Positions 9,365 to 19,488 of a stretch of 64,000 nt of DNA are shown here, piece by piece. This DNA is from Sphingomonas phyllosphaerae. Its GTDB lineage: Bacteria; Pseudomonadota; Alphaproteobacteria; Sphingomonadales; Sphingomonadaceae. Made by a program: the position numbers and the translations under genes. The DNA lies in contig JAQIJC010000001.1 in NCBI GenBank assembly GCA_036946405.1, positions 2,989,501 to 3,053,500 of the forward strand. The letters run 5' to 3'. The stretch's first letter is position 1; every line of letters begins with the position of its first letter. Under the pieces are notes generated by a model. The model did not search any database, was not told where the DNA came from, and saw only the letters and a list, made by a program, of their open reading frames with translations.

Positions 9365-10539
9365 GCGATCTCGACACTTTCCGCAGCGAGACGCGGGCGT
9401 GGCTTGAAGAGAACTGCCCGCCCGAGATGCGCGCACCGATCGTCTCCGAAAAGGACGTGGTGTGGGGCGGTCGCGACCAGTCGCGGCTGACCGCACCGCA
9501 GAAGATTTGGCTCGACCGGATGGCGGCGCGCGGCTGGACCGTTCCCGACTGGCCGACGGACTATGGCGGCGGTGGGCTGAGCGCGGCGGAGACCAAGGTG
9601 CTGCGCGAGGAGATGGCGCGGATCAAGGCGCGCAATCCGCTCAACAGCTTCGGCATCTCGATGCTCGGGCCGGCGCTGCTGAAATACGGGACCGAGGCGC
9701 AGAAGCTGGAGCATCTGCCGAAGATCGCGCGCGGCGAGATCCGCTGGTGCCAAGGCTATTCGGAGCCCAATGCCGGATCGGACCTCGCCAGCCTCGCGAC
9801 CAGCGCCGAGGATGCCGGCGACCATTTCGTCGTCAACGGGCAGAAGGTATGGACCAGCTACGCCGATCAGGCCGACTGGATCTTCTGTCTGGTGCGCACC
9901 GACAAGACGACCAAGCAGGGCGGAATCAGCTTCGTGCTGTTCGACATGGCGTCGCCCGGCGTCTCGACAAAGCCGATCCTGCTCATCAGCGGCTATTCAC
10001 CGTTCTGCGAGACGTTCTTCGATGATGTGAAGGTGCCCAAGGCCAATCTGGTCGGCGAACTGAACAAGGGATGGGACGTCGCCAAATATCTGCTCGGGCA
10101 CGAGCGCGAGATGATCTCGGGCATGGGGCTGTCGGGCGGCGGCGATGCGTTGGTCGAGGGGGCGCTGGCGACGGTCGGGGTGGATGCGGAGGGGCGGCTC
10201 GCCGATCCGCTGCTGCGCGCAAAGATCGCGCTGTACGAGGTGCGTGCGCTGGCGTTCGCGGCGCAGAGCGAGCGGTTCATCGACGAGCTGAAGGCCGGGC
10301 ACGCACATCCCGCACAGCCGAGCATGATGAAATATTACGGCACCGAGCTGAACAAGGCGCGGCACGAGCTGGCGATGGCGGCGGGCGGGTCGGACGCGGT
10401 GGAATGGGAGAGCGAGCGCTCGGGCGGCGGACGCGCGGCGCGGGCGTGGCTGCGGACCAAGGCGAACTCGATCGAGGGCGGGACGAGCGAGATCCAGCTC
10501 AACATCGTGGCGAAACGGATACTGGAGTTGCCGGGCTGA
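9361..10539 (+). CDS. Acyl-CoA dehydrogenase
   Basis: FAD-dependent alpha,beta-dehydrogenation of an acyl-CoA. 392 residues with the N-terminal helical domain, middle domain [15 protein letters not shown] (flavin contact), and C-terminal helical domain ending [17 protein letters not shown]. The GTG start at 9361 overlaps the stop of the FadJ-like gene by four bases; upstream in-frame ATG codons lie inside that gene. The chain-length or branched substrate cannot be read from sequence. It feeds electrons to ETF. Confidence 0.93.
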   Translation: MSDLDTFRSETRAWLEENCPPEMRAPIVSEKDVVWGGRDQSRLTAPQKIWLDRMAARGWTVPDWPTDYGGGGLSAAETKVLREEMARIKARNPLNSFGISMLGPALLKYGTEAQKLEHLPKIARGEIRWCQGYSEPNAGSDLASLATSAEDAGDHFVVNGQKVWTSYADQADWIFCLVRTDKTTKQGGISFVLFDMASPGVSTKPILLISGYSPFCETFFDDVKVPKANLVGELNKGWDVAKYLLGHEREMISGMGLSGGGDALVEGALATVGVDAEGRLADPLLRAKIALYEVRALAFAAQSERFIDELKAGHAHPAQPSMMKYYGTELNKARHELAMAAGGSDAVEWESERSGGGRAARAWLRTKANSIEGGTSEIQLNIVAKRILELPG

Positions 10540-10545
10540 CGTGCG

Positions 10546-10680
10546 GGCCGTCGCCCCTGCGGAGGCAGCGGCCTATGACGGTCGAGTGGATGAGTGGCGA
10601 TGGCCGTTGTTGAGCGCGGGTTATGTGTCAGGCGTCTCGGCACGCGAAACAGACATGGGCCCCTGCCTGCGCAGGGGCGA
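10546..10680. repeat. GC-rich intergenic palindromes (CCCCTGCsnnGCAGGGG type)
   Basis: The 182-bp gap between two acyl-CoA dehydrogenase genes contains a perfect hairpin CCCCTGC-CTGC-GCAGGGG (10660-10677) and, 100 bp before it, a partly decayed unit GTCGCCCCTGCGGAGGCAG. They look like one two-armed repeat of a type common between sphingomonad genes. No gene is visible here. Confidence 0.5.
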
Positions 10681-10721
10681 CGGTGGAGGCCGGGCGGTCG
10701 GGCCCATTATCGGAGGATGCG

Positions 10722-11849
10722 ATGCCGCTTTTCCTGAATGACGAACAGACGATGCTGCGCGACACTGCGCGCGATTTCGTCAGCGAGAACGCGCCGGTCG
10801 CGCATCTGCGGCGACTGCGCGACAGCGACGACAAGACCGGGTTCGATCGTGCGCTGTGGAAGCAATTCGCCGAGATGGGGTTCACCGGCATCCTGATCCG
10901 CGAAGACGCCGGCGGGCTCGGGCTCGGGCATGTCGAGGCCGGAGTGGTGCTGGAGGAGATCGGGCGCAACCTGTCGCCGTCGCCGTTCCTGACCACCGCG
11001 GTCGCGGCGGTGGCGGCGCTTCACAACACCGCGCAGGCGGAACGCTGGTTCCCCGGCATCCTGTCGGGCGAGACGGTCGCGGCCCTGGCGATCGACGAGG
11101 GGGCCAAGCATCGTGACCGGGTCGCGTTGCGCGCCGAGCGGGCCGGCAACGGCTTCCGGCTGAGCGGTGCCAAGCAGTTCGTGACGCACGGCCATGTCGC
11201 CGATCTGTTGATCGTCGCGGCACGCACTGGCGGAAGCGACGACGAGGCCGAGGGCGTGACGCTGTTCGCGGTGCCCGCCGATGCCGCCGGGCTGACCGCG
11301 ACCCCCGAGCGGCTTGCCGACAGCAGCGTCGCGGCACGGCTGACGTTCGAGGGGGTGGCGGTCGACGCGGATGCGGTGATCGGCGAGGTGGATGCCGGAC
11401 GGGGACCGCTCGACCGGTTGTTGCGCGCGGGCCGGACCGGGGCGTCGGCGGAGTTGCTCGGGGTCGGCGGCGGCGCGATGGACATGACGGTCGCCTATCT
11501 GAAGCAACGCAAGCAGTTCGGCACGCTGATCGGCAGCTTCCAGGCGCTCCAGCATCGCGCCGCGCATCTCTATGCCGAGATGGAAGTCGCGCGCGCGGCA
11601 GTGCTCAAGGCGCAGCAATTGCTCGACGCGGGCGATGCCGCAGCGGATCAGGCGGTGTCGGTCGCCAAGGCGATGACGGGGCTTGCCACGACGCTGTCGG
11701 TGCAGGAAGGCATTCAGATGCACGGCGGAATCGGGATGACCGACGAATATGACATCGGCTTCTTCATGAAGCGCGCACGGGTGCTCGCGGAGATGTTCGG
11801 CGATACGAACTTCCATGCGGATCGCGTGGCGCGCGGGCGCGGCTATTGA
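10722..11849 (+). CDS. Acyl-CoA dehydrogenase
   Basis: 375-residue flavoprotein, paralogous to the enzyme encoded just upstream. N-terminus MPLFLNDEQTMLRDTARDF, middle domain FRLSGAKQFVTHGHVADLL, and C-terminal region LSVQEGIQMHGGIGMTDEYDIGFFMKRA, which carries the usual ACAD signature. The start at 10722 follows GGAGGA at good spacing; an upstream extension would read through repeat DNA. The FadJ, ACAD, ACAD, TesB order suggests degradation of an unusual acyl chain (branched, or a steroid/terpene side chain), where paired ACADs can form heteromers; that is inference. Confidence 0.92.
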   Translation: MPLFLNDEQTMLRDTARDFVSENAPVAHLRRLRDSDDKTGFDRALWKQFAEMGFTGILIREDAGGLGLGHVEAGVVLEEIGRNLSPSPFLTTAVAAVAALHNTAQAERWFPGILSGETVAALAIDEGAKHRDRVALRAERAGNGFRLSGAKQFVTHGHVADLLIVAARTGGSDDEAEGVTLFAVPADAAGLTATPERLADSSVAARLTFEGVAVDADAVIGEVDAGRGPLDRLLRAGRTGASAELLGVGGGAMDMTVAYLKQRKQFGTLIGSFQALQHRAAHLYAEMEVARAAVLKAQQLLDAGDAAADQAVSVAKAMTGLATTLSVQEGIQMHGGIGMTDEYDIGFFMKRARVLAEMFGDTNFHADRVARGRGY

Positions 11850-12733
11850 GCGACGTGCCCTCCCCTGCCGAATTGGTCGCCGATCTGGTCGATCTGCTCG
11901 ACGTCGAGGAGATCGACACCGATCTGTATCGCGGACGCCGCTCGACCGGCGGCGTCGGGCGCGTGTTCGGCGGGCAGGTGATCGCGCAGGCGTTGCAGGC
12001 GGCGCAGCGCTCGGTGGGCGAGACCGACAAGGTCGCGCATTCGCTCCACGCCTATTTCATGCGCGCGGGGTCGGAGGAGCATCCGATCATCTACCGCGTG
12101 GTGCGCGATTTCGAAGGGCGCAGCTTCGCGACGCGGCGGGTGATCGCGATGCAGCGCGGCACGCCGATCCTCAACATGGCCGCCTCGTTCCAGCGGCCCG
12201 AGGACGGGCTGGCGCATCAGGATGCGATGCCTGACGTGCCGCCGCCGGAGGCGCTGGAGAATGAGCAGACGCTGCGCGCGGCGGTCGCGGACAGGATTCC
12301 GCCGCAGCTACGCGAGCAATTGCTGCGGCCGCGCGCGATCGAATATCGCCCGGTCACGCCGCGGCACTGGACCGAGCCGACGCCTGCCCCGCCGGTGCAT
12401 CATTACTGGTTCCGTGCGGTCGCACCGGTCGGCGACGATCCGGCGATGCACCGCGCGGTGCTCGCTTATGCCAGCGACATGATGCTGCTGGGGACATGCA
12501 TGTTGCCGCATGGCGTGACGTGGATCACGCCGGGAATGCAGACCGCCAGCCTCGACCACGCGCTGTGGCTGCACGAGCCCGCGCGCACCGACGACTGGCT
12601 GCTCTATACGATGGACAGTCCTTGGGCAGGGCACGGCCGCGGAATGAACCGCGGGCGGATCTTCGCGGCCGATGGGCGGCTGGTGGCGAGCGTCGCGCAA
12701 GAGGGGCTGGCGCGGATGCGTGAGCGGCGCTGA
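11846..12733 (+). CDS. Acyl-CoA thioesterase II (TesB-like)
   Basis: Hydrolyses acyl-CoA to free acid and CoA. 295 residues with two hot-dog domains. The first contains GRVFGGQVIAQALQAAQRSV and HSLHAYFMRAGSEEHPIIYRV. The second contains HYWFRAVAPVGDDPAMHRAVLAYASD with the catalytic-network Asp, then SLDHALWLHEP and GRIFAADGRLVASVAQEGL. It is predicted to start at TTG 11846, overlapping the upstream stop (TTGA); this is the only start that preserves the family N-terminus. Last gene of the operon, convergent with the catalase-family gene. Confidence 0.9.
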   Translation: MSDVPSPAELVADLVDLLDVEEIDTDLYRGRRSTGGVGRVFGGQVIAQALQAAQRSVGETDKVAHSLHAYFMRAGSEEHPIIYRVVRDFEGRSFATRRVIAMQRGTPILNMAASFQRPEDGLAHQDAMPDVPPPEALENEQTLRAAVADRIPPQLREQLLRPRAIEYRPVTPRHWTEPTPAPPVHHYWFRAVAPVGDDPAMHRAVLAYASDMMLLGTCMLPHGVTWITPGMQTASLDHALWLHEPARTDDWLLYTMDSPWAGHGRGMNRGRIFAADGRLVASVAQEGLARMRERR

Positions 12734-12739
12734 TCCGCC

Positions 12740-13807
12740 TCAGCTCGGTTCGTGGATCGGGCAGCGGTTGACGCGCTGGCGGTAGTCGGCGGAGTGGCGA
12801 TAGGTGTCGCGGCGCGCGCGGTTGATGTTGCCGAGCGGCTGGTGTGCGGCGAGGCCGGTCCAGACGCTGAACCGCGTCTTTTCGTTGACCTGTTCGACGC
12901 GGGTGTCGTCCCAACTGTCCTGCGCGGCGGTGCGGATCGTGGCGACGCGGATGAAGGGGGCTTCGACTTCGTCCCATTCGACGGTGGCGTCCTCGACCGG
13001 CTGGCGCGCGAGGTCGCGGGCGAGCTGGACGCGGAACTCCCATTCGCCGGGGATCGCGCGTAGCTCGGCGCGGACGGTGTGGCGGATCGCGTCGCGGTCG
13101 CCGGCGGTGTCGATGATCGCGCCGGTGCGCTCGGTCAGGCCGGGGGCGATTGGTGCGAGGCTGAACTTGGCGATATGGTCGCCGTAGCGGAACGGCGTGG
13201 CGCTGTAATAGGTCTCGCCGATCGGATCGACGTTGGGCGCGCCGCCCAGCGTGTTGATCGTCGCGCTTTCGATCCCGACCGCGCCCAGCGCGCTGCTGAC
13301 GCCGCGCAGCACCGCGGACAGCGCCTTCTTGCCGCCCTCCGCCTTGTCGGTGGTTCGCGCCAGCAGCTTGAGATTGCCGAGGAATTTCTCGGCGGTCTTC
13401 GCCTGGAAGGCGGTGGCGTTGACCATGATGAAGTCCTGCGCGCGCCCTTCCGCACCGGGCAGGCGTTCGCCGTCGACGTCGAAGATCTTGATCGCGAGGC
13501 CGCGCGGGAGCGAGATCGCGTCGTCGAGGATGTCGCCGGGGTTGGTCGAGAAGCGCATCAGCACCTTGTGCTCGCCGGGGGTTGCGAACAGGCCCTGCGC
13601 CAGCTCGGGTGGGAGGTCGGCATCGATGGTCAGCGTGCCTTCGAGGATCGCATGTGCCTTGGCATGGACGGCGCGGACGGCGTGGCCGTAATCCTCGGCG
13701 GTGGTGTCGAGGACGATGTCGAACTGCTCGTTGAGCTGGGCGATCGTCGCCGTCTCGTCGGGCTGAAGCTGCTCGATGTCGGGGGTGTAGCGGACGGGGG
13801 CGGGCAT
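12740..13807 (-). CDS. Catalase family protein
   Basis: 355-residue protein of the small heme-catalase-like family (y4iL-like), shorter than true monofunctional catalases. Visible catalase features: AKAHAILEGTLTID, KVLMRFSTNPGDI with the Arg-Phe-Ser block, GLAIKIFDVDGERL, and a long DFIMVNATAF segment. The start MPAPVRYTPD follows GGAGAG at correct spacing. No signal peptide is visible. Such proteins can have peroxidase or allene-oxide-synthase-like activity, so hydrogen peroxide dismutation is not certain. A possible EcfG-type promoter lies just upstream. Confidence 0.82.
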   Translation of the reverse strand: MPAPVRYTPDIEQLQPDETATIAQLNEQFDIVLDTTAEDYGHAVRAVHAKAHAILEGTLTIDADLPPELAQGLFATPGEHKVLMRFSTNPGDILDDAISLPRGLAIKIFDVDGERLPGAEGRAQDFIMVNATAFQAKTAEKFLGNLKLLARTTDKAEGGKKALSAVLRGVSSALGAVGIESATINTLGGAPNVDPIGETYYSATPFRYGDHIAKFSLAPIAPGLTERTGAIIDTAGDRDAIRHTVRAELRAIPGEWEFRVQLARDLARQPVEDATVEWDEVEAPFIRVATIRTAAQDSWDDTRVEQVNEKTRFSVWTGLAAHQPLGNINRARRDTYRHSADYRQRVNRCPIHEPS

Positions 13808-13835
13808 CGGGCGACTCTCCTGTGGGTGGAGGGTC

Positions 13836-13860
13836 AACACAGGTTAGCGGTGGGCGTTCC
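13836..13860 (-). promoter_or_regulatory. Possible EcfG (general stress) promoter
   Basis: On the minus strand GGAAC (13860-13856), a 16-bp spacer, then TGTT (13839-13836), 28 bp before the catalase-family start. The alphaproteobacterial general-stress sigma factor EcfG recognises GGAAC-N16/17-CGTT, so the match is one base short in the -10. The target is of the expected kind. Confidence 0.35.
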
Positions 13861-13885
13861 CGGCGGTATGAAGTAAGCATACTCT

Positions 13886-13953
13886 CCCGTTCGCCCTGAG
13901 CTTGTCGAAGGGCGTGTTCCGGGCACGTGCTTCGACAAGCTCAGCACGAACGG
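13886..13953. repeat. Sphingomonad REP-like palindrome, copy 1
   Basis: Two-armed palindrome: CGTTCGCCCTGAGCTTGTCG plus AAGGGCG, then GTGCTTCGACAAGCTCAGCAC plus GAACG as the inverted arm, around a short GC loop. It sits between the catalase-family gene and the SDR gene. Further copies are at 22905-22973, 28747-28777 (one arm) and 28838-28906. Confidence 0.85.
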
Positions 13954-13957
13954 AGTA

Positions 13958-14758
13958 TTATACCGCAGTCTTGCCGTATTCCTGTCGCGTCACCGGGTGG
14001 CTCGACGACAGGCCGCCATCCGCTGCGAGCGCCTGTCCGTTGACGTAGCTCGCATCGTCGCTGGCGAGGAACAGCGCCACGCGCGCCAGTTCCTCGGGCT
14101 GCGCGCCCCGGCGCAGCGGATTGAGGCGGCCGAGGCGGTCCATCTTGCCGGCGTCGCGGGCGTAGTCGAAGGTCGGTTGGGTCATGCCGGTTTCAGTGAG
14201 CCCGGGGCATAGTGCGTTCACGCGGACGCCCGAGCCGGACAATTGCTGCGCGGCAGTCATGGCGAGGTTGATGACCCCGGCCTTGGACGCCGAATAGGCC
14301 GGTGAGCCCGCGCCCGAGCGCAGCCCGGCGACGCTGGCGGTCAGCACGATCGCCCCGCCACCGCGCGCGGCGATCAGCGGCGCGGCGTGCTTCACCGCGA
14401 GCCATGGGCCGATCAGATTGACGCGCAACACCTCGGCGAACAGCGCGACATCGGTGTCGAAGATGTTCGCCATGCCGCCCGCAATGCCGGCATTGGCGAA
14501 CATCACGTCGAGTCCGCCGAAGCGATCGGCCGCGAACGCGACGGTGCGCGCGACATCGCTTTCGTCGCCGGCATCCATGCGGATCGGCTTCGCCACGCCA
14601 CCCGCGGCGGTGATCGCCTGCGCGGTTTCCTCGGCCTGATCGGTGACGTCGGCGACGACCACCTGCCCGCCCTCGGCGGCGAACAGCGACGCCGCCGCGC
14701 GACCGATCCCCGAGCCCGCGCCGGTGACGACGATCGACTTGCCCGCGAAACGCCTCAT
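13958..14758 (-). CDS. SDR family oxidoreductase
   Basis: 266-residue classical short-chain dehydrogenase/reductase. [15 protein letters not shown] is the dinucleotide loop, NAGIAGG the structural motif, and [13 protein letters not shown] carries the catalytic Tyr and Lys, with the preceding Ser in [11 protein letters not shown]. An acidic residue (VADVTD) after the second strand suggests NAD(H) preference. Its ATG at 14758 overlaps the stop of the phosphotransferase gene. It is third in a minus-strand operon with an acyl-CoA dehydrogenase and a phosphotransferase, consistent with hydroxyacyl-CoA or alcohol oxidation in the same catabolic route. Confidence 0.88.
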   Translation of the reverse strand: MRRFAGKSIVVTGAGSGIGRAAASLFAAEGGQVVVADVTDQAEETAQAITAAGGVAKPIRMDAGDESDVARTVAFAADRFGGLDVMFANAGIAGGMANIFDTDVALFAEVLRVNLIGPWLAVKHAAPLIAARGGGAIVLTASVAGLRSGAGSPAYSASKAGVINLAMTAAQQLSGSGVRVNALCPGLTETGMTQPTFDYARDAGKMDRLGRLNPLRRGAQPEELARVALFLASDDASYVNGQALAADGGLSSSHPVTRQEYGKTAV

Positions 14759-15774
14759 GCGCCCGCCCTTTGCGCGAACTGCCATGCCGCATCGACCAGC
14801 CCGCCCATCCGCGCCGCTGTTTCATGCGCGCGCGGGTTGGCGGCGGTGCCGGTGACGATCCGCTTCTTGATGCCCTGCACAATGCCGGCGAGGCGGAAGA
14901 GGTTGAACGCGAAATACCAGTCGAGCGCGATCGGCGCGTTGCGCCGGGTGCGTGCGCAATAGCGCTCCAGCATCCCGGTCATTTCCGGGATGCCGGTCGC
15001 CGCGCCGGTCCGCCCGAGCACGCCCGAGCGGCCTTCGGGTTCGGTGACCCAGCTCATCAGGAAATAGGTGAGATCGGCGACCGGGTCGCCGAGCGTCGAC
15101 AATTCCCAGTCGAGCACCGCCGCGACGCGCGGCGCGGTGCCGGGCGCGAAGCGGAGATTGTCGACGCGGTAATCGCCGTGGACGATGCTGGTCCGCTCCT
15201 GCGCGGGGACGGTGCGCGGCAGGAAGTCGATCAGCCGCTCCATCGCCGGCATCGGCTCGGTTTCGGCGCCGCGATATTGCTTGGTCCAGCGCGCGACCTG
15301 CCGCTCGAAATAATTGCCGGGGCGGCCATAATCCTCAAGGCCGATCGCGACGTGATCGGTGTTGTGGAGATCGGCGAGCGTGTCGATCATCGCCTCGTAA
15401 TGCGCGCGACGCTGATCGGGGTCGAGATCGGGCATCGTGCCGTCCCAGATCGTCCGCCCCTCGACCATCGCCATCACGTAGAAGGCCGAGCCGATCACCG
15501 CATCGTCCATGCACAGGCCGTAGGGACGCGGCACCGGAAAGCCGGTCGGGTGGAGCGCGGCGATCACGCGATGTTCGCGGTCGACCTGATGCGCCGACGG
15601 CAGCAGCGCGCCGACCGGCTTGCGGCGCAGGACGTAGCTGCCGGCCTCGGTATCGACGCGATAGGTGGGGTTGGACTGCCCGCCCTCGAGCCGCTGCTGC
15701 CCGATGATCGCGCCGGAACCGGGGACATGCGCCGCCAGCCAGTCGCCGAGCCGCGCGGTATCGAGGTCGCTCAT
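14755..15774 (-). CDS. APH-like phosphotransferase family protein (ACAD10-type)
   Basis: 339 residues with an aminoglycoside-phosphotransferase/kinase fold. Visible are the N-lobe YVLRRKPVG lysine strand, the catalytic Brenner motif [12 protein letters not shown] and the metal-binding [12 protein letters not shown]. This subgroup is linked to acyl-CoA dehydrogenases and in eukaryotes is fused to them (ACAD10/11, which act on 4-hydroxyacyl-CoAs via phosphorylation). Here it follows an ACAD gene with a four-base overlap, supporting 4-hydroxy acid catabolism by analogy. It is unlikely to be an antibiotic-resistance gene. Confidence 0.85.
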   Translation of the reverse strand: MSDLDTARLGDWLAAHVPGSGAIIGQQRLEGGQSNPTYRVDTEAGSYVLRRKPVGALLPSAHQVDREHRVIAALHPTGFPVPRPYGLCMDDAVIGSAFYVMAMVEGRTIWDGTMPDLDPDQRRAHYEAMIDTLADLHNTDHVAIGLEDYGRPGNYFERQVARWTKQYRGAETEPMPAMERLIDFLPRTVPAQERTSIVHGDYRVDNLRFAPGTAPRVAAVLDWELSTLGDPVADLTYFLMSWVTEPEGRSGVLGRTGAATGIPEMTGMLERYCARTRRNAPIALDWYFAFNLFRLAGIVQGIKKRIVTGTAANPRAHETAARMGGLVDAAWQFAQRAGA

Positions 15775-17006
15775 GCGTATTTGCCGAACTCGTGCCGGGC
15801 GATCGCACGCGCATGGACCTCGTCGGGGCCGTCGGCGAAGCGCAACGTCCGCATCGACGCCCAGGCGTGCGCGAGGTCGAAGTCGCCCGACACGCCCGCG
15901 CCGCCATGCGCCTGCACCGCATCGTCAAGAATGCGCAGCGCCATGTTGGGCGCCTGCACCTTGATCATCGCGATCTCCTGCTGCGCGGCCTTGTTGCCGG
16001 CCTTGTCCATCATGTCGGCGGCCTTGAGGCACAACAGTCGCGTCATCTCGATGTCGATCCGCGCGCGCGCGATCCGTTCCTCCCAGACGCTGTGATCGGC
16101 GATGCGCTTGCCGAAGGCGGTGCGGGTGACGAGCCGGCGCGCCATCGCCTCGATCGCGCTTTCGGCGACGCCGATCGTGCGCATGCAATGGTGGATGCGC
16201 CCTGGCCCGAGCCGCCCCTGCGCGATCTCGAACCCCCTGCCCTCGCCGAGCAGGATGTTGTCGACCGGCACGCGCACGTCGGTGAAGCTGACCTCTCCAT
16301 GCCCGTGTGGGGCATGGTCATAGCCATAGACCGACAGCATCCGCTCGATCCGCACGCCCGGCGTATCGAGCGGAACCAGCACCATGCTTTGCTGCTGGTG
16401 CCGCGCCGCGCTAGTGTCGGTCTTGCCCATCAGGATACCGATCCGGCAGCGTGGGTCGCCGATCCCCGACGACCACCATTTGCGGCCGTTGATGACATAG
16501 TGGTCGCCGTCGCGATCAATGCGCGTTTCGATGTTCGTCGCATCGGAGGAGGCGACCGCGGGTTCGGTCATCAGGAAGACCGAGCGGATCTCACCGTGCA
16601 TCAGCGGACGCAGCCATTCTTCCTTCTGCGCCAGCGTGCCGTAGCGATGGAGCACCTCCATGTTGCCGGTGTCGGGCGCCGAACAGTTGAAGCATTCGCT
16701 CGCCCAGTCAATGCGACCCATTTCCTCGGCGCACAAAGCATATTCGAGGTTCGACAGCTGCGTGCCCTCGAACACGAACGTATCGTCGACATGGGTCTGG
16801 CCGGAATGCGGCGGCATGAAGAAGTTCCACAGCCCGGCAGCCTTCGCCAGCGCCTTCACCTCTTCGATCACGGGGAGCACCTTCCACGGGTCGCCGTCGT
16901 GATGCTGGCGGTCGTGCTCGGCGCGGCGCGGCGCGATCTCGCGGGCGATGAATTCGCGTACCCGATCGCGGAAATGCGTCTCGCGCTCGCTGAGGGTGAA
17001 ATCCAC
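15771..17006 (-). CDS. Acyl-CoA dehydrogenase (ACAD10/11-like)
   Basis: 411-residue flavoenzyme with N-terminus [16 protein letters not shown], the flavin-binding segment [35 protein letters not shown], and the C-terminal helix [19 protein letters not shown] 17006 was chosen as start because GGAGAGGAA precedes it and it gives the family N-terminus; the open frame continues about 230 codons upstream without similarity and overlaps the promoter of the divergent TetR gene. First gene of the ACAD-phosphotransferase-SDR operon, divergent from the double-TetR regulator, which is the likely controller. Confidence 0.92.
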   Translation of the reverse strand: MDFTLSERETHFRDRVREFIAREIAPRRAEHDRQHHDGDPWKVLPVIEEVKALAKAAGLWNFFMPPHSGQTHVDDTFVFEGTQLSNLEYALCAEEMGRIDWASECFNCSAPDTGNMEVLHRYGTLAQKEEWLRPLMHGEIRSVFLMTEPAVASSDATNIETRIDRDGDHYVINGRKWWSSGIGDPRCRIGILMGKTDTSAARHQQQSMVLVPLDTPGVRIERMLSVYGYDHAPHGHGEVSFTDVRVPVDNILLGEGRGFEIAQGRLGPGRIHHCMRTIGVAESAIEAMARRLVTRTAFGKRIADHSVWEERIARARIDIEMTRLLCLKAADMMDKAGNKAAQQEIAMIKVQAPNMALRILDDAVQAHGGAGVSGDFDLAHAWASMRTLRFADGPDEVHARAIARHEFGKYA

Positions 17007-17141
17007 CGCGCTTCCTCTCCATGGCTGTCGGCGGCGAGGTGTAGGCCATACCGGATGTTCGGTAAAGCCGCCGATCACGCGATCCACGCTCTGAGCGAAA
17101 AAGGACTGCATCTTCGAAATGAGCCATGCTAACGCTACGTC

Positions 17142-18377
17142 ATGGGGGACATCCGTACCGAAGACACCGGCAGCACGCGGCGCTTTCGCGAGAAGCGTCA
17201 GGCGATCCTCGCCGCCGCCGCCGATGCGATCAACGAGCAGAGCGCGAAGGGCATGACCTTCGCCGATGTCGCGCGCCGCGTCGGGCTGAACACGACCAGC
17301 GTGACCTATTATTTCAAGCGCAAGGAGGATCTGGCCGCCGCCGCCTTCGAGCAGACGCTCGACAGCCTGATGGCGATGCTCGACGTTGCCGCACGCGAGG
17401 CGACGCCGCAGGCGCGGGTCGCGCGGATGGTGACGCTGAACGTCGAGCGGCTGATGCGAATTGAGCGCGGCGAGGAGCGCGCGCTGGCGGTGCTCTCCGA
17501 CCTGCGCGCGATGGACGAGCCGATGCGCGCGACGCTGATGAACCGCTGGCGCGAGGTGTTCCGGCGGACGCGGGCCTTGTGGGGCGACGGGCTGTCGCGC
17601 GCGGCGACCGATCTGGCCGGCGCACGCGCGCATGTCCTGCTCGAAAACATCTTCTGGCTGCCGCTGTGGCTCCCGCGCTACGAGGTCGATCAATATCCGC
17701 GCGCCGCGGCCCGGCTGATCGCCTTGCTGCGCGACGGGCTGGCGGTGGAGGGTGCGCGATGGGACCCGGTGGCGGTGGTGTTACCGCACGACGATCCGGT
17801 GCCGGGGCGCGAGGCGTTCCTGCTCGCGGCGACGCGGCTTATCAACGAACTGGGCTATCGTGGCGCATCGGTGCAACGGATCGCATCGGAGCTGAACGTC
17901 ACCAAGGGCAGCTTCTACCACCATCTCGACGCCAAGGACGACCTGGTCGTCGCCTGCTATCGCCGCAGCTTCGGTACGATCGCGGCGACGCAACGGCTCG
18001 CCGACGAACGCGGCGGGACGCATTGGGAGCGGCTGTGCGACACGGTTGCGACGCTGGTGGCGGTGCAGTTTTCGGAACGCGAGTCGCTGTTGCGCACCAC
18101 CGCGCTGAGCGGGCTGCCGGCGGGCGAGCGGCAGCAGATGATCGACCGTTCGACGCGGATCGCGCGACGCTTCGCGGGAACGATGATGGACGGGATCGCC
18201 GAGGGCACGGTGCGCCCGGTCGACAGCCTGATCGCGTCGCAGGCGCTGATGGGGATGCTCAACGCCGCGTTCGACATGCGAAAATGGGCGTGGAGCATGG
18301 AGCGCGAGCGCGCGATCCGCTGCTATGCCTCGACGTTGATGTTCGGGATGTTTGACGACCGCGCGCTGGCGGGGTGA
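17142..18377 (+). CDS. TetR family regulator with two DNA-binding domains
   Basis: 411 residues, twice the normal TetR length. A first HTH (about residues 15-65; [31 protein letters not shown]) and ligand-type helices are followed by a second complete TetR HTH (about 225-280; [29 protein letters not shown]). The two halves differ, so it is a tandem fusion rather than an exact duplication. It is divergent from the ACAD-phosphotransferase-SDR operon with 135 bp between starts. Regulation by an acyl-CoA ligand is inferred from that context. Confidence 0.9.
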   Translation: MGDIRTEDTGSTRRFREKRQAILAAAADAINEQSAKGMTFADVARRVGLNTTSVTYYFKRKEDLAAAAFEQTLDSLMAMLDVAAREATPQARVARMVTLNVERLMRIERGEERALAVLSDLRAMDEPMRATLMNRWREVFRRTRALWGDGLSRAATDLAGARAHVLLENIFWLPLWLPRYEVDQYPRAAARLIALLRDGLAVEGARWDPVAVVLPHDDPVPGREAFLLAATRLINELGYRGASVQRIASELNVTKGSFYHHLDAKDDLVVACYRRSFGTIAATQRLADERGGTHWERLCDTVATLVAVQFSERESLLRTTALSGLPAGERQQMIDRSTRIARRFAGTMMDGIAEGTVRPVDSLIASQALMGMLNAAFDMRKWAWSMERERAIRCYASTLMFGMFDDRALAG

Positions 18378-18384
18378 GCCAAGT

Positions 18385-18460
18385 CGTCATTGCGAGTGTA
18401 GCGAAGCAATCCAGTGTTCCGCGCGACGCCCTGGATTGCTTCGCTACGCTCGCAATGACG
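18385..18460. repeat. ATTGCGAG/AATCCAG palindromic repeat, copy 1
   Basis: Inverted repeat CGTCATTGCGAG-TGTAGCGAAGCAATCCAG then CTGGATTGCTTCGCTACG-CTCGCAATGACG, between the TetR gene and the convergent AraC-type gene. The same family occurs at 26269-26345 and as a shortened form at 28917-28946. Confidence 0.85.
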
Positions 18461-18470
18461 GAGCTACTTG

Positions 18471-19298
18471 CTACACCGGCGTGCCGAATGCCTGGATGCG
18501 CGCCATGATCGCGACCTGATTGTGCGGGCCGCGGCGGCGGGTGAATTCGCGGACCGAGCAGCCGAGGAACAGATGACTGTCGCGCAGGAAGTGCGACCGG
18601 TCCCAATAGCCGGCCGCCTCCAACGCCGCCGGCCCAGCCTCGGGCTGGGTCAGCACGATCGTGACCGCGCGCAGGAAACGCGTGCGGCGGAGCAGCAACT
18701 TGGGAGTGAAGCCGAAGTTGAAACGCGTCATCGCCGCCAGCGCGCGCGGCGACATGTCGAGCGCCTCCGCGACGGTCTCGATCCGCGTCGTGGCGGGATC
18801 GCGCAGCAGCTCACACAGGATCTCGATGCGCGGGTCGGCGGGCGGGCGGCGATCGAGCCGCGCCTCCAGCCACGCCTCGAACGCCGCCTCGAACGGCTGA
18901 TCGCTTTCCAGTGCCTCGCGGAGCATGTTCGCGCCCGGATCGATGTCGCCGAGCGCGATGACGCGATTGGCGTAGCGCGAGACGTCGCCGCCGAAAATCT
19001 GCGCCCAGCCGAGCGGCTGCAGCCCGACGCCGACCAATTCACCACCATAGCAGGTGAGATAGCCGGCATAACTGGTCGGTCCGGTCAGCGCGATCGCGGG
19101 CATCGGATCGACGAGGCGGCTGGCGATCTTGAGCGACCACGACGGGCTGTTGCGCAGCGAGACGCGGATCGTCGCGACGCTGGGGAAGAAGGCATCGTGC
19201 ATCGCGCGATCGGGGCAGACGGGGGCCGCGAAGCGGTGATAGCCGGTGACGTAGCGCTTCAACCGGTCCCCGGGCGGGACATAGCGTACATCCACCAT
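18471..19298 (-). CDS. AraC-type helix-turn-helix regulator
   Basis: 275-residue protein. The N-terminal ~180 residues resemble the sensor part of AraC regulators that begin with a PPGDRLKRYVTGYHRF motif. The C-terminal region has the two-helix AraC DNA-binding layout (VAEALDMSPRALAAMTRFNFGFTP, then AAGYWDRSHFLRDSHLFLG). The start MVDVRYVPPGD (19298) fits the family; an ATG 14 codons upstream is possible. The ligand is unknown. It is divergent from the GST gene. Confidence 0.8.
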   Translation of the reverse strand: MVDVRYVPPGDRLKRYVTGYHRFAAPVCPDRAMHDAFFPSVATIRVSLRNSPSWSLKIASRLVDPMPAIALTGPTSYAGYLTCYGGELVGVGLQPLGWAQIFGGDVSRYANRVIALGDIDPGANMLREALESDQPFEAAFEAWLEARLDRRPPADPRIEILCELLRDPATTRIETVAEALDMSPRALAAMTRFNFGFTPKLLLRRTRFLRAVTIVLTQPEAGPAALEAAGYWDRSHFLRDSHLFLGCSVREFTRRRGPHNQVAIMARIQAFGTPV

Positions 19299-19488
19299 CG
19301 CCGCCCTATTCTCTTTCCCCGTCACGTCGCCCCCCAGCAACCTGTTAGTTTGACCTCATAATCTTTTGTTGCCCGGCTGCAAGCACGTCTCGCTTCCAAG
19401 CATCGCCAAAGTGGATGTCAGCAGCGGAACGGAACCGCGACGCGATGTGCTATGCATCGACGCACGCGACGCATGGGAGCTGTATGCG

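Noticed and set aside
14755..15774. Aminoglycoside resistance phosphotransferase
   Set aside because: The kinase fold matches, but operon context with an acyl-CoA dehydrogenase points to the ACAD10-type catabolic group.
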